A stretch of 64,000 nucleotides of DNA from positions 310,001-374,000 of the forward strand of contig NZ_PDKF01000008.1 of the NCBI RefSeq assembly GCF_004118855.1, written 5' to 3'. The position numbers and the translations under genes are program-made. The notes under the pieces are model-generated. The model did not search any database. It worked only from the letters and a program-made list of their open reading frames with translations, and was not told the origin of the DNA. This document shows positions 43,954-53,243 of this stretch, in pieces (position 1 is the first letter of the stretch; the number at the start of each line of letters is the position of its first letter). This DNA is from Arcobacter sp. CECT 8983. Lineage in GTDB: Bacteria > Campylobacterota > Campylobacteria > Campylobacterales > Arcobacteraceae.

Positions 43954-45045
43954 ATGAAAAAACTTTTTATTTTTGCAACTCTTTTATTAGCAACTATCCT
44001 ATTTTCTAAGACTAATACTTTTAGCTATAAGTTAGATGAGATAGCTTCTAATCTTGGAAAAGTATGGGGAATGACTTTTTTAAATGAAAAAGAAATTTTG
44101 TTTACTGAACTAAATGGTAAAATAGGAATATTAAATTTAGAAAAGAAAACTATTAGATATCTACTTAATACCCCAACTGTTTATCATAGAGGACAAGGTG
44201 GTCTTTTAGATGTAAAAAAAAGTCCAAACTATGAGAAAGATAAAACTTTATATTTTACATATGTTAAAGAGATAAAGAATAAAGGGGTTACTACTTTAGC
44301 AAAAGTAAAATTTGTAGATAAAAAATTTCAACAATGGAAAGATTTACTTATAACAAAATCATCAAGTGATACCTCAAGGCATTTTGGTAGTAGAATAACT
44401 TTTGATGAAGATGGACATTTATATTTTAGTATAGGAGATAGAGGTGTAAGACCTAATGGGCAAGATTTAACAACCCATGCAGGAACAATTATAAGATTAA
44501 ATCTTGATGGAACTATCCCTAAAGATAATCCTTTTGTAGAAAATCCAAATGCTTTAGATGAAATATATTCCTATGGTCATAGAAATATTCAAGGCTTATT
44601 TTATGATAAAAAGACAAAAAGGTTATGGGCGATTGAGCATGGACCAAGAGGTGGAGATGAAATAAACTTAATAGAAAAAGGTAAGAACTATGGTTGGCCT
44701 ATTATTTCTTATGGTAAAGAGTATTGGGCTCCGCTTTCTGTAGGGGAAGGAACTCATAAAGCAGGTATGGAACAACCTAGAAAATATTATATTCCTTCTA
44801 TTGCACCAAGTTCTTTAATTGTCTATTCTGGAAAAAAATTTAAAGACTTAGAAGGAAAATTATTATCTGGAGCACTTAAACTTACACATCTAAATATAAT
44901 AACTATGAATGATAATGCAGAGTTTGTAGAAGAGAATAGACTCTTTGAAAACTTACATCAAAGAATAAGAAATATTATTGAAGGACCAAAGGGAGAAATT
45001 GTACTATCTTCTGATAGTGGAAAGATCTTTCTTTTAAGGAATTAG
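43954..45045 (+). CDS. PQQ-dependent aldose sugar dehydrogenase-like (YliI/GdhB)
   Basis: 363 residues. Signal peptide MKKLFIFATLLLATILFS, then LGKVWGMTFLNEKEILFTELNGKIGIL, the first blade of the beta-propeller. GQGGLLDVKKSPNYEKD, RHFGSRITFDEDGHLYFSIGDRG, GHRNIQGLFY and EHGPRGGDEINLIEKGKNYGWPIISYG are YliI/soluble glucose dehydrogenase family motifs with the His and PQQ-binding segments. Periplasmic oxidation of aldoses or similar. AGGAGTTTAT precedes the ATG. No PQQ synthesis genes are in the window. Confidence 0.9.
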   Translation: MKKLFIFATLLLATILFSKTNTFSYKLDEIASNLGKVWGMTFLNEKEILFTELNGKIGILNLEKKTIRYLLNTPTVYHRGQGGLLDVKKSPNYEKDKTLYFTYVKEIKNKGVTTLAKVKFVDKKFQQWKDLLITKSSSDTSRHFGSRITFDEDGHLYFSIGDRGVRPNGQDLTTHAGTIIRLNLDGTIPKDNPFVENPNALDEIYSYGHRNIQGLFYDKKTKRLWAIEHGPRGGDEINLIEKGKNYGWPIISYGKEYWAPLSVGEGTHKAGMEQPRKYYIPSIAPSSLIVYSGKKFKDLEGKLLSGALKLTHLNIITMNDNAEFVEENRLFENLHQRIRNIIEGPKGEIVLSSDSGKIFLLRN

Positions 45046-45064
45046 TTTCATAGAGTGAAACTAA
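45042..45064 (+). terminator. Weak hairpin after the sugar dehydrogenase
   Basis: TTAGTTTCA (45042-45050), loop TAGAG, TGAAACTAA (45056-45064): nine pairs overlapping the stop codon. No T-run follows, so termination is uncertain. Confidence 0.35.
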
Positions 45065-45142
45065 GTAAAATTAATATATTTTACATATATGTTATTAACT
45101 CAAGTTGTATTAGTATTTTTTAACTTAATTAAGGAGTGAACA

Positions 45143-45703
45143 ATGTCAAAAAAAATTTTAGTTTTAGCCGGTGATTTTGTAGAAGATTATGAGTTAATGG
45201 TCCCTTTTCAAGCACTGTTAATGTTAGGTCACACTGTAGATGTAGTTTGTCCAGATAAAAAAGAAGGAGAGCAGATTAAAACTGCAATTCATGATTTTGA
45301 AGGTGATCAAACATATACAGAAAAGCCAGGACATAATTTTACATTAAATGCAACATTTGATGAGATTGATGAAACTACATATGATGCACTTGTAGTTCCA
45401 GGTGGAAGAGCTCCTGAATATATTAGACTTAACCAAAGAGTACTAGATATTGTAAAAGATTTTAGTAATAAAAATAAACCAATTGCTTCTGTTTGCCATG
45501 GTATTCAAGTTTTAGTAGCTGCTGATGTAGTTAAAGATAAAACTTGTTCTTGTTATCCAGCTTGCGCACCTGATTTAGAAATGAAAGGTGGAACTTGGAT
45601 AGATATTGGCTTTGAAGATGCTCATGTAGATGGAAACTTTGTTACAGCTGCTGCTTGGCCTGCACATCCAGCTTGGCTTGCAAAATTTAATGAACTTTTA
45701 TAA
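45143..45703 (+). CDS. DJ-1/PfpI-family protein (protein deglycase-like)
   Basis: 186 residues. [37 protein letters not shown] is the start; [14 protein letters not shown] holds the Glu/Arg region and [15 protein letters not shown] the nucleophile elbow with Cys. [20 protein letters not shown] is the characteristic PfpI end. Related to YhbO/YajL-like deglycases or chaperones, cytoplasmic. AGGAG is eight bases before the ATG. The next gene is an IclR regulator, separated by a hairpin. Confidence 0.9.
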   Translation: MSKKILVLAGDFVEDYELMVPFQALLMLGHTVDVVCPDKKEGEQIKTAIHDFEGDQTYTEKPGHNFTLNATFDEIDETTYDALVVPGGRAPEYIRLNQRVLDIVKDFSNKNKPIASVCHGIQVLVAADVVKDKTCSCYPACAPDLEMKGGTWIDIGFEDAHVDGNFVTAAAWPAHPAWLAKFNELL

Positions 45704-45709
45704 AACTTG

Positions 45710-45735
45710 TGCAAAACTATTAACTTAGTTTTGCA
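45710..45735 (+). terminator. Hairpin between the DJ-1-like and IclR genes
   Basis: TGCAAAACTA (45710-45719), loop TTAACT, TAGTTTTGCA (45726-45735): ten perfect pairs just after the DJ-1 stop and just before the AAGGA of the IclR gene. It may terminate or tune read-through. No T-run follows. Confidence 0.5.
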
Positions 45736-45746
45736 TAAGGACTTAA

Positions 45747-46481
45747 ATGTCAACTCAATTACAATCTTTAACAAAAGGTTTACAAGTTTATAAAGAGATA
45801 ATAAACTATGGAAAACCTATTTTAGCTTCAACTCTTTGTGAAAGATTAGATATAAATAAAAGTACTATGTCTAGAATTTTACAAACATTAAAAGATGAAA
45901 ACTATATTTCTTATTTAGAATATTCAAATGAGATTATTCCAAAATCTTTAGAAAATAAAACTACTCAAAAAACAAAAATACAAATTTTAGTAGAAAAAAC
46001 GAAACCTATTCTAGAAAATATTTATGAACTTACAAAAGAGTGTGCTTATTTTGGAGTTTTTGATGATTATAAAGTTTTATATGTAAATCAAATCGATAAA
46101 TCAAATAGAAAAGTAAAAACAAGAAATAATATAGGTCTTCAAGCTCCACTACATACTAATGCTTTAGGTAAATCAATACTTGCTTTTGGAAATTATGACT
46201 TAGAGCTTATAAAGCTTAATCAATATACGCATAATACAATTACTGATATTAGCTTTTTAGAACAAGTAATCGAAGAAGTAAAAGAAAATGGTTACTCAAT
46301 TGATAATAGTGAATATCAAGATAATATGTCTTGTGTAGCAGTTCCTTTGTTCAATCATGAAAATATATTAATTGGTGCAGTGGGTATTTCTGGTACTAAA
46401 GAGAGATTATCTATAGAAAAACTTAACTCTTTAGGAAAAGAAATATCAAACCTAGTAGAAAATTATAAAATTATTTGTTAA
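45747..46481 (+). CDS. IclR-family transcriptional regulator
   Basis: 244 residues. The N-terminal HTH: LQSLTKGLQVYKEIINYGKPILASTLCERLDINKSTMSRILQTLKDENYISY (5-57), the winged-helix of IclR. The C-terminal effector domain has the ligand loop NNIGLQAPLHTNALGKSILA and GYSIDNSEYQDNMSCVAVPLFN. Such factors usually sense small organic acids. It could act on the DJ-1-like gene or on distant genes. An AAGGA precedes the ATG. Confidence 0.9.
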   Translation: MSTQLQSLTKGLQVYKEIINYGKPILASTLCERLDINKSTMSRILQTLKDENYISYLEYSNEIIPKSLENKTTQKTKIQILVEKTKPILENIYELTKECAYFGVFDDYKVLYVNQIDKSNRKVKTRNNIGLQAPLHTNALGKSILAFGNYDLELIKLNQYTHNTITDISFLEQVIEEVKENGYSIDNSEYQDNMSCVAVPLFNHENILIGAVGISGTKERLSIEKLNSLGKEISNLVENYKIIC

Positions 46482-46515
46482 AAAACAATTTCTTTTTTTG
46501 ATACTTAACTAATTA

Positions 46516-47394
46516 TTACCTAGGTCTAAATTTAAGTAAATCATCTAAATAGTTTTCATAATTGTATTTATAAGTAGTTAGTTTTATTCTTATTGTTAAA
46601 TCTTCTCTTGTGTCAAAACTTACATCAATAGTGTATGAAGGTTTTAGAAATGGTGTAGTGTTATATTTTGATCTTAAAGATAATACTGTTTCTCTTAATG
46701 TCTTAAAATCTACATCTTCAATGGTATTAATATATTCAACAAGTTCTTCTTTTGTTTTTTCTACATATTTTTCTACATCATAGTCACTACTTACTGTATA
46801 TTTAAATTCAACATAGTCTAAATCTGTAATTACTTTATGAATAATCTCTTTTTCATTTAAAACTTTATTTTCTAAAGATAGAAGTTGACCTGTCATCTCA
46901 TTTTTATAAATAGTTTTAAATAGATTTACCTTTGATATTTTACAAACTTCATTTGGTTTTTCTTTAAAATAAAACTCCATTCCTTCATAAATAGTTGTTA
47001 AAATAGAAGACTTATATGCTAATCCTAAAAAGATATTATTTAATTGCTCTTTTATTGAAAATAGAAGAATTAATATAAGTGCAGATAAAACAGGAATTAC
47101 AACTGCAAGGTTGTTATTAGAGATAATTAAAAAGGAAATAAGCAAATATATAGCTATGTACAGTTTTGAAAGGTTTTGTCTTTTTAGATTTAGATTTGCT
47201 TCAAGGTTTATTCTTTTTAATTCTATTTGTGTTTTATTTATTTTACTCTTGTGATATCTATTTAAAGCAATAATATTTACAATATAAACAATTAACATTG
47301 TAATTGTTAATAAAATAAGTCTGCTGTAATCAAAGTCATTTAATAAGTTAAGTAGGTTTTCTAAATCAGTAAACAGGTTTTTTAGCACATTCAT
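46516..47394 (-). CDS. MscS-like membrane protein (tentative)
   Basis: 292 residues. N-terminal membrane segments (about 22-43, 76-92, 95-115) lead to SIKEQLNNIFLGLAYKSSILTTIYEGMEFYFKEKP, reminiscent of the pore helix and beta domain of the MscS fold (N.F.G....I......V......G.V..I), then VCKISKVNLFKTIYKNEMTGQLLSLENKVLNEKEIIH. The C-terminal domain is beta-rich. Mechanosensitive-type channel is inferred; it lacks the usual glycine-rich pore helix, so it may be a divergent relative. AAATG start with no strong ribosome site. Confidence 0.5.
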   Translation of the reverse strand: MNVLKNLFTDLENLLNLLNDFDYSRLILLTITMLIVYIVNIIALNRYHKSKINKTQIELKRINLEANLNLKRQNLSKLYIAIYLLISFLIISNNNLAVVIPVLSALILILLFSIKEQLNNIFLGLAYKSSILTTIYEGMEFYFKEKPNEVCKISKVNLFKTIYKNEMTGQLLSLENKVLNEKEIIHKVITDLDYVEFKYTVSSDYDVEKYVEKTKEELVEYINTIEDVDFKTLRETVLSLRSKYNTTPFLKPSYTIDVSFDTREDLTIRIKLTTYKYNYENYLDDLLKFRPR

Positions 47395-47481
47395 TAATAC
47401 ATTTCCATATAAAATATTTTAAAAACGTATTATACAGTACTTTTTTTAATAAATGAAAAATATTAGAGATAAAAGAATAAA

Positions 47482-47511
47482 ATTAAAAGCAGATTTAAAT
47501 CTGCTTTTAAT
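47482..47511. terminator. Terminator palindrome at the end of the DUF2892 gene
   Basis: ATTAAAAGCAGATTT (47482-47496) with its exact complement AAATCTGCTTTTAAT (47497-47511): a 30-base perfect palindrome covering the stop codon of the minus-strand gene. Minus-strand sequence after it is T-rich (TTTTATTCTTTT). Good candidate for a terminator. Confidence 0.65.
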
Positions 47512-47707
47512 GGCTTTGTATGTTTTTAGGTGTACATTTTTTTGTAACAATGCATAAAGGACAAAAATCAACAAGCCCTGCAATTAAAGGAATAATTCCT
47601 AAGTAAAACCATGCAATACTTGTATAAAACCCAATACCTATCAGCACTATACCAATTAAAATTCTGAATTTTCTACAAAAATTTCTAAACTTATCAAATT
47701 TGTTCAT
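47507..47707 (-). CDS. DUF2892 (YgaP-type) small membrane protein
   Basis: 66 residues. RILIGIVLIGIGFYTSIAWFYLGIIPLIAGLVDFCPLCIV is the DUF2892 domain with two membrane segments and the C-x2-C motif (CPLC) at the end. Related to the membrane part of YgaP; function unknown. AAGGAACTT lies before its ATG. A strong hairpin ends it. Confidence 0.8.
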   Translation of the reverse strand: MNKFDKFRNFCRKFRILIGIVLIGIGFYTSIAWFYLGIIPLIAGLVDFCPLCIVTKKCTPKNIQSH

Positions 47708-47855
47708 TATAAGTTCCTTTTATATTTTTTTATAATTCTAACTTATTAAACTTAAATAAATTTTACTTATACTAACTAAATTACTTAAGATTATTTATTT
47801 TTTATTGCTATGTTTTATTGTTATAATATTTTAAATAATTTAAAAGAGGATGTTT

Positions 47856-48143
47856 ATGAAGAATGAACAGATAAAAAAAGAGTTTGCGCAAGTTATTAGA
47901 AATGCAAAAATAGTAGCTGCGATTTTTTTCATATTATTAACTCCAAGTATAGTTATGATAGTAAAAGATGTTAATCAAGTATTTGGACAAGGACAAGATT
48001 TCTGGTTCCGTGCAGGTATTGCTGGTTTTGTAATATATATGGGATTTACTATATTTTTATGGAAATGTCCAAAGTGTAAAAAGTTTCCAGGTCGTGGGTG
48101 GTTTAGAAAAGAGTGTCAAAGTTGTGGGGCTGAACTTTCATAA
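47856..48143 (+). CDS. Membrane protein with C-terminal zinc ribbon
   Basis: About 95 residues from ATG at 47856; an earlier ATG at 47850 overlaps the ribosome site AGAGGA (47845-47850), so the second is preferred. Two membrane segments (about 18-35 and 49-66) and a C-terminal CPKCKKFPGRGWFRKECQSCG, four Cys spaced as a zinc ribbon. The cytoplasmic domain may bind nucleic acid or protein. Family not recognised. Ended by a strong terminator. Confidence 0.72.
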   Translation: MKNEQIKKEFAQVIRNAKIVAAIFFILLTPSIVMIVKDVNQVFGQGQDFWFRAGIAGFVIYMGFTIFLWKCPKCKKFPGRGWFRKECQSCGAELS

Positions 48144-48167
48144 AGGCATAATGCCTTTATGTTTTTA
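48139..48167 (+). terminator. Terminator of the zinc-ribbon gene
   Basis: CATAAAGGCA (48139-48148), loop TAA, TGCCTTTATG (48152-48161), then TTTTT (48162-48166). Ten perfect pairs with a T-run; it begins at the stop codon. Classic Rho-independent form. Confidence 0.9.
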
Positions 48168-48869
48168 GTTCTTAATTCCTTTATTTACACCCTTGATAGT
48201 TATTTCTTTAAAATTAATATCTGATTGATAAACTAAAACTTCAACTCCATTTGAAGTTACTTCTTGAAAAATCTCATTATATTTTTTATCTATGTCTTTT
48301 GCAATTGTAAAAGGTAAGTTGTCTGTTCTTTGAATAACATAAAGCATAACTGCTCTATGACCTTCTTTTACCATATCTCTTAGCTCTTCTAAATGCTTTT
48401 GTCCTCTTGTTGTTTTTGCATCAGGAAAAGCAAGAGTCTCTCCTAAATTTAGACTTACACTTTTGATTTCAACAAAACATTTTTTATCGCTATCATTATT
48501 CCAAAGTAAAATATCAATTCTACTATTTTGATTTCCATACTTTTGTTCAGGTTTTAGATTATCATAACCTTGTAACTCTTTTATAGTTCCATTCTCAATA
48601 GCTTCTATGGCAATTTTATTTGCAACACCTGTATTTGTACAAATTAGATTTTCACCCATTTTTGTTAGTTCTAAAGTGTATTTCAATTTTCTTTTTGGAT
48701 TATCATGGTGCGTAACCCAAACATCACAGTTTTCTTCAATACAAGAAGTCATGGCTCCACTATTTGGTACGTGAGCAGTTATTTCTTCCCCATTGTCTAA
48801 AATAATATCTGCTAAAAATCTTTTATATCTTTTTATAAGTTTTCCATGAATTAGTTCTTCAAATTTCAC
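48165..48869 (-). CDS. sfsA: SfsA (sugar fermentation stimulation protein)
   Basis: 234 residues. LIHGKLIKRYKRFLADIIL..GEEITAHVPNSGAMTSC is the OB-like N-terminal domain; RIDILLWNNDSDKKCFVEIKSVSLN is the PD-(D/E)xK core (Asp, Glu-x-Lys) and FPDAKTTRGQKHLEELRDMVKEGHRAVMLYVIQR the conserved rest. Family members bind or cut nucleic acid; the named sugar role is historical. Convergent with the zinc-ribbon gene. Confidence 0.93.
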   Translation of the reverse strand: MKFEELIHGKLIKRYKRFLADIILDNGEEITAHVPNSGAMTSCIEENCDVWVTHHDNPKRKLKYTLELTKMGENLICTNTGVANKIAIEAIENGTIKELQGYDNLKPEQKYGNQNSRIDILLWNNDSDKKCFVEIKSVSLNLGETLAFPDAKTTRGQKHLEELRDMVKEGHRAVMLYVIQRTDNLPFTIAKDIDKKYNEIFQEVTSNGVEVLVYQSDINFKEITIKGVNKGIKN

Positions 48870-48946
48870 AAAAGACCTTTTTGTTTTTTGTATTTTATAG
48901 AACTTGGCTTATTTTTATATAAAATCTTTAATATATAAAAAGTAGC

Positions 48947-48952
48947 TATAAT
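48947..48952 (+). promoter_or_regulatory. -10 box giving a probable leaderless transcript
   Basis: TATAAT at 48947-48952, only five bases before the ATG of the RNase H-like gene at 48958. The expected transcription start falls on or within one base of the ATG. No Shine-Dalgarno sequence is present. This suggests leaderless translation. Confidence 0.5.
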
Positions 48953-48957
48953 CTAAT

Positions 48958-49437
48958 ATGGAAAAAATAAAAAAAGTTTTTGTAGATGGTAGTGTTAATC
49001 CTCAAAGTAAAGTAGGTATTGGTGCATTTTATATTTGTGATGAGATAGAAAATTTTGATGAAAATAAAATCAAGATAAAAAAATTTGAAAATACTTCTTC
49101 TACTATATTAGAATTAGAGTGTTTACTTTGGGCTTTGAAAACTATTGATAGTAAAGATAAACTTCTTATTTATACTGATTGTCAAAATATCTTTTCTCTT
49201 TTGAATAGAGAGGAAAAACTTAAAAAAAGTAATTATTATACTTCAACAAATAAAATAATCAAAAATCATTTACTTTATGAAGAGTTTTTTACTTTAAATA
49301 AAAAATATGATTTAGAATTTATAAAAATTAAAGGTCATAAAAAAAGTTCATTAAAAGATGAGATTGATTTAATCTTCTCAAAAGTAGATAAAAAAGCCAG
49401 AAAAGAGCTTAGAAATATAACTTTAGATACAATTTAA
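48958..49437 (+). CDS. RNase H-like protein
   Basis: 159 residues. KKVFVDGSVNPQSKVGIGAFYI (5-26, first acidic VDGS), ELECLLWALKTI (about 52-63, Glu), LLIYTDCQNIFSLL (about 69-82, Asp) and KIKGHKKSSLKDEIDLIFSKVDKKAR at the end match the four catalytic parts of an RNase HI-type fold. Length fits a stand-alone enzyme. It would remove RNA from RNA-DNA hybrids. The next two genes follow with 2-base and overlapping spacing, so the three are one operon. It is divergent from sfsA. Confidence 0.78.
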   Translation: MEKIKKVFVDGSVNPQSKVGIGAFYICDEIENFDENKIKIKKFENTSSTILELECLLWALKTIDSKDKLLIYTDCQNIFSLLNREEKLKKSNYYTSTNKIIKNHLLYEEFFTLNKKYDLEFIKIKGHKKSSLKDEIDLIFSKVDKKARKELRNITLDTI

Positions 49438-49439
49438 AA

Positions 49440-49919
49440 ATGAAAGAATTAATAACAGAACATGGGTATCAGAAGTTTGTAAAAGAGTTTAATAATCTTT
49501 TAAAAGTAGAAAAACCTTATTGGGTGAAAGAGAAAGAAATAGCAGCTCAATTTGGTGATAGAAGTGAAAATGCAGAATATATTTCTGCAAAAGAGATGAT
49601 TAGAAATATCGATAAAAGACTTAGATTTTTAGATAAGATTATTAATAATTCTACTGTAGTTGATACCACAAAAATCCCCCACAATAAAGTAAACTTTGGT
49701 TCACAAGTAAGTATTTTAGATTTGAATACTGATTCTATAAAAGAGTTTATTATTGTAGGAACTTTTGAAACTAATCCAAATGAAAATAAAATATCAAATA
49801 AGTCTCCACTTGGTAGAGTACTTCTTGGAAAACATTTAAATGAAGAGTTTGAGTTTACAATAAATAATGAAACCTATGAATATGAAGTAATAGAGATAAA
49901 AAAATATGAATATAAATGA
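49440..49919 (+). CDS. GreB-like transcription elongation factor
   Basis: 159 residues. LITEHGYQKFVKEFNNLLKVEKPYWVKEKEIAAQFGDRSENAEYISAKEMIRNIDKRLRFLDKIINNS (3-70) is the coiled-coil N-terminus of GreA/GreB, with the tip acidic residues in GDRSENAEY. GSQVSILDLNTDSIKEFIIVGTFE and SNKSPLGRVLLGKHLNEEFEF are the C-terminal FKBP-like domain. It binds RNA polymerase and rescues backtracked complexes. Two bases after the RNase H-like gene and overlapping the methyltransferase by 14 bases. Confidence 0.88.
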   Translation: MKELITEHGYQKFVKEFNNLLKVEKPYWVKEKEIAAQFGDRSENAEYISAKEMIRNIDKRLRFLDKIINNSTVVDTTKIPHNKVNFGSQVSILDLNTDSIKEFIIVGTFETNPNENKISNKSPLGRVLLGKHLNEEFEFTINNETYEYEVIEIKKYEYK

Positions 49920-50814
49920 TTTAGAAAATATTATAAAAGAGAATTTAAAAGAAAAAACAAAAGAGTTTAAACGAGTTTTTCATGGAAGGGGAAACTTTTA
50001 TGATAAGTTTTCTTTTCTTACACTAGATAGTATAGATAAAATATTGTTTGCTACTTTCTTTGAAAAAGTTGAAAAAGAAGTGGAAGAAGAGCTTTTAAAA
50101 CTTTTAGGTTCTATTTATGAAGAATATGATTTTGAGTGTTTAGTTTTACAAAGAAGATATTTAAATGGTGGAGAAAATGAGGTTTTAAAAGGTATTTTGC
50201 CAAAAGAAACACAAGCTATTGAACATGGTTTAAAATATCAACTAAACTTTTCAAATAAAAATATAGGTTACTTTGCAGATATGAAAAAAGGAAGGGAATT
50301 TATCTCTTCAATTTGTGAAAGTAAAAATGTCTTAAATCTATTTTCATATACTTGTGCTTTTTCTGTAGCTTCTATAAATGCAGGTGCAAAGCAAGTAGTA
50401 AATGTAGATATGGCTAAAAATGCTTTAAATACTGGACGTGAGAATCATTTGATAAATGGTTTAGATTTAAAAAAAGTAAAATTTTTACCTTTTAATATTT
50501 TAAAGTCATGGAGTAAAATAAGGAAATTTGCACCCTATGATATTATAATTATAGATCCACCATCTTTTCAAAAAGGAAGTTTTGCAGCAACAAAAGATTA
50601 TAGAAAAATAATAAGAAAACTTGATGAGTTAGCAAAGGAAAACTGTATTGTTTTATCTTGTTTAAATGCACCAGAATTGGATTCTGATTTTATAAAAGAT
50701 TTATTTAAAGAAGAAGCTCCAAGTTTTAGATTTGTAAGGAAGATTGATAATTTGAGTACCTTTCCTACCAACAAGGAAGAAAGAAGTTTAAAAAACTTAA
50801 TTTTCAGTAAGTAA
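49906..50814 (+). CDS. Class I SAM-dependent rRNA methyltransferase (RlmI/RlmK-like)
   Basis: 302 residues. VFHGRGNFYDKFSFLTLDSI, GLKYQLNFSNKNIGYFADMKKGREFI, NVLNLFSYTCAFSVASINAGAKQVVNVDMAKNALNTGRENHLING (SAM-binding GxxxG-like F-S-Y and D) and YDIIIIDPPSFQKGSF (about 207-222, motif IV DPPSF). These fit the RlmI-type m5C or m2G rRNA methylases. Overlap with greB-like gene gives coupled expression. A stand-alone N-terminal PUA is missing, so the exact site is not assigned. Confidence 0.82.
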   Translation: MNINDLENIIKENLKEKTKEFKRVFHGRGNFYDKFSFLTLDSIDKILFATFFEKVEKEVEEELLKLLGSIYEEYDFECLVLQRRYLNGGENEVLKGILPKETQAIEHGLKYQLNFSNKNIGYFADMKKGREFISSICESKNVLNLFSYTCAFSVASINAGAKQVVNVDMAKNALNTGRENHLINGLDLKKVKFLPFNILKSWSKIRKFAPYDIIIIDPPSFQKGSFAATKDYRKIIRKLDELAKENCIVLSCLNAPELDSDFIKDLFKEEAPSFRFVRKIDNLSTFPTNKEERSLKNLIFSK

Positions 50815-50891
50815 ATTGTATAAAATGATAATAAATAATTAAGTTTTCAAAAGTTAGAATAAAATATTATATATTGTAGTAAGGATTCATT

Positions 50892-51827
50892 TTGTCGAAC
50901 TTAAAAATATTATTTTTAATTGGACTTATAAGTGTTAACTCATTGTTTGCTAACTCTAAACCAAAAGAATTAGAAAGTCAGCTACTTTATGGAGCAATAG
51001 CAACAAATACATATGATGGAAGAAGTTATCTAGATGATATTTTCGTGTATGGAGTTGGTACAAAATCTGATGATAATGCTTATTATGGTTTTGGCTTAAA
51101 ATATGATTTGAATGATTATTACTATAATGTAGAAAACCATATTGATTTTAAAAAAGCTGCTTTTATTCATAAAATAGATTTTAATGATAAGTTTTATAAT
51201 AAATTTGGATTTAGTTATTTAGATAAAAAAGTATCTATTTTAGATAATTATGAATTTGTAAAACAAATGACAAGCGGAGTATCTTTAGGATTTGGTGATA
51301 CTAACACTTATAATTTTGAAGTTGGTTATATAATAAATAAATTAAATGATGCCTTTCATGCAAATACCACTACAAATACAACTTTTGCTGAAATTACTTT
51401 TAAAGAAGATTACTCTTTTGGAGCAATTGATACAACATTTTCTTTGCAAACATCAAAAGCTTATGATAAAAGAGAAAAAGACTATAGTGGAACTTTAGGT
51501 TATTATCCTATTGATGATATTAAAACTTCAATAAAATATAATAGTGTTGAATATTCTGAAGATGAATATAATTTTATAGCTGGTTTAAATTATAGATTCA
51601 AAAATTTTAGTAATTTTTATGAAGGAACTTTAAATCCTTTACTAAATGCAACTTTGAATAATACTAACAATATTCAAACTATATTTGATTATAAATATGA
51701 CATTGCAAACAGAAGCTTAAAAATAAAAGATAAATTTAAACAATTAATCTCAACTGCAAAAATATTTGCAAAAAAAATCAATCCAAGTGAATTTTTAAGA
51801 AAAACTTCTGAAGATAAAGAGGATTAA
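50892..51827 (+). CDS. Outer-membrane beta-barrel-like protein
   Basis: 311 residues, TTG start with AAGGA seven bases before. Signal peptide MSNLKILFLIGLISVNSLFA, then many alternating aromatic and polar strands (AYYGFGLKYDLNDYYYNVENHIDFKKAAF and similar), which indicate an eight- to twelve-strand outer-membrane barrel. No specific family recognised. The extreme C-terminus is a charged tail (FLRKTSEDKED), without the usual aromatic last residue of a barrel, so it may be periplasmic-exposed. Confidence 0.65.
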   Translation: MSNLKILFLIGLISVNSLFANSKPKELESQLLYGAIATNTYDGRSYLDDIFVYGVGTKSDDNAYYGFGLKYDLNDYYYNVENHIDFKKAAFIHKIDFNDKFYNKFGFSYLDKKVSILDNYEFVKQMTSGVSLGFGDTNTYNFEVGYIINKLNDAFHANTTTNTTFAEITFKEDYSFGAIDTTFSLQTSKAYDKREKDYSGTLGYYPIDDIKTSIKYNSVEYSEDEYNFIAGLNYRFKNFSNFYEGTLNPLLNATLNNTNNIQTIFDYKYDIANRSLKIKDKFKQLISTAKIFAKKINPSEFLRKTSEDKED

Positions 51828-51949
51828 TCTTTTTTAATAACTTTTTTGAATGTAATTTTAATGTGACAATTATGCAATTTTAATATAATCTAAACTAAAA
51901 CATTTCTTTGTTAAAATTTAACTTTTAAAATTAAATTTTAGGATTATAT

Positions 51950-53143
51950 ATGTTTAAAGTATTAGTCAACAAATTTGTAAATGGAAACTTGGTTTTACAA
52001 ATTTTTATAGGTATTGTTTTGGGTGTTGTTGTTGCAACAGTTTCTAAAGATTTCGCACTTTCTTTTTCTATTTTAGGAGAGTTGTTTGTAAAATCTTTAA
52101 AAGCTATAGCCCCTATTTTAGTTTTTGTCCTTGTATCAACTGCAATTGCTACAAAAGAGGTTGGTGTTCAAACTAAAATGAAACCAATTATTACATTATA
52201 TATAATGGGAACTTTTTTATCTGCTGTAATTGCAGTATTAATTAGTTTTGCATTTCCTATAGATTTAGTGTTTCTTGAAGAAACACAACAATCTTTAACT
52301 CCCCCAGATAGTATTGTTGCAGTTTTAAAAGGAGTTTTATTTAATATGGTGGATAACCCTATTAATGCGCTATTAGAAGGCAATTTTATAGGAGTATTGG
52401 TTTGGGCTATAGCACTTGGCTTTGCAATGCATAGTAGCTCTGTGGAAACTAAAAAAGTTTTTTTTGATGTTTCTGATGGTGTAACTAAAATTGTAAAATT
52501 TATTATAAGATTAGCACCTTTTGGTATTTTTGGTTTAGTTGCAAATACAGTTGCGGAAACTGGTTTTGATACTTTGTTAACTTATTCTAAATTAATAATT
52601 ATTCTTGTTGGCACTATGTTATTTATTGCATTAGTTCTAAATCCTCTTATTGTTTTTTTAAAAACTAAAAAAAATCCTTATCCATTAGTTTTAATAGCAT
52701 TAAAAGAGAGTGGAATCACGGCATTCTTTACTAGAAGTAGTGCTGCAAATATACCTGTAAATTTAAATCTTTGTAAAAAACTTGGTTTAGATGAAGATAC
52801 ATATTCTATTTCTATCCCTTTAGGTGCTACTACAAATATGGCAGGTGCTGCTGTAACTATTACTGTTTTAACTTTAGCTACTGTTAATACCTTAGGAATA
52901 AATGTAGATTTTGGTACGGCATTACTTTTATGTATTATTTCAAGTTTGGCTGCTTGTGGAACTTCTGGTGTAGCAGGGGGATCAATTCTTTTAATTCCAC
53001 TTGCTTGTTCATTATTTGGAATTTCTAATGATATAGCAATGCAAGTAGTGGCAACTGGATTTATTATTGGAGTAATTCAAGATTCAATGGAAACTGCTTT
53101 AAATTCTTCTACTGATGTTGTTTTTACAGCTGCTTGTCACTAA
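51950..53143 (+). CDS. sstT: Na+/serine-threonine symporter
   Basis: 397 residues, about ten membrane segments. [21 protein letters not shown] at the start, [70 protein letters not shown] (the DAACS signature) and [27 protein letters not shown] are SstT motifs. It takes up serine and threonine with sodium. A TTTAGGA site precedes the ATG. Ended by a large palindrome. Confidence 0.93.
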   Translation: MFKVLVNKFVNGNLVLQIFIGIVLGVVVATVSKDFALSFSILGELFVKSLKAIAPILVFVLVSTAIATKEVGVQTKMKPIITLYIMGTFLSAVIAVLISFAFPIDLVFLEETQQSLTPPDSIVAVLKGVLFNMVDNPINALLEGNFIGVLVWAIALGFAMHSSSVETKKVFFDVSDGVTKIVKFIIRLAPFGIFGLVANTVAETGFDTLLTYSKLIIILVGTMLFIALVLNPLIVFLKTKKNPYPLVLIALKESGITAFFTRSSAANIPVNLNLCKKLGLDEDTYSISIPLGATTNMAGAAVTITVLTLATVNTLGINVDFGTALLLCIISSLAACGTSGVAGGSILLIPLACSLFGISNDIAMQVVATGFIIGVIQDSMETALNSSTDVVFTAACH

Positions 53144-53178
53144 TAGAAACTAAGCTTAAGCTTAGTTTCTATTTGATC
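53142..53178 (+). terminator. Large palindromic terminator after sstT
   Basis: AATAGAAACTAAGCTT (53142-53157) followed by its exact complement AAGCTTAGTTTCTATT (53158-53173), a 32-base perfect palindrome that begins at the stop codon, followed by TTGATC. The RNA hairpin would have at least thirteen pairs. It could act on both strands. Confidence 0.75.
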
Positions 53179-53243
53179 AACTTTTTAACTTCTTTAATAA
53201 AAATAAAGATAAAATCATCTTCATTTTAGTTTAAGGAAATAGA

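Noticed and set aside
53142-53173. 32-base palindrome as a recombination or restriction signal
   Set aside because: It lies directly at the sstT stop with a T-containing flank, so a terminator is the simplest reading.
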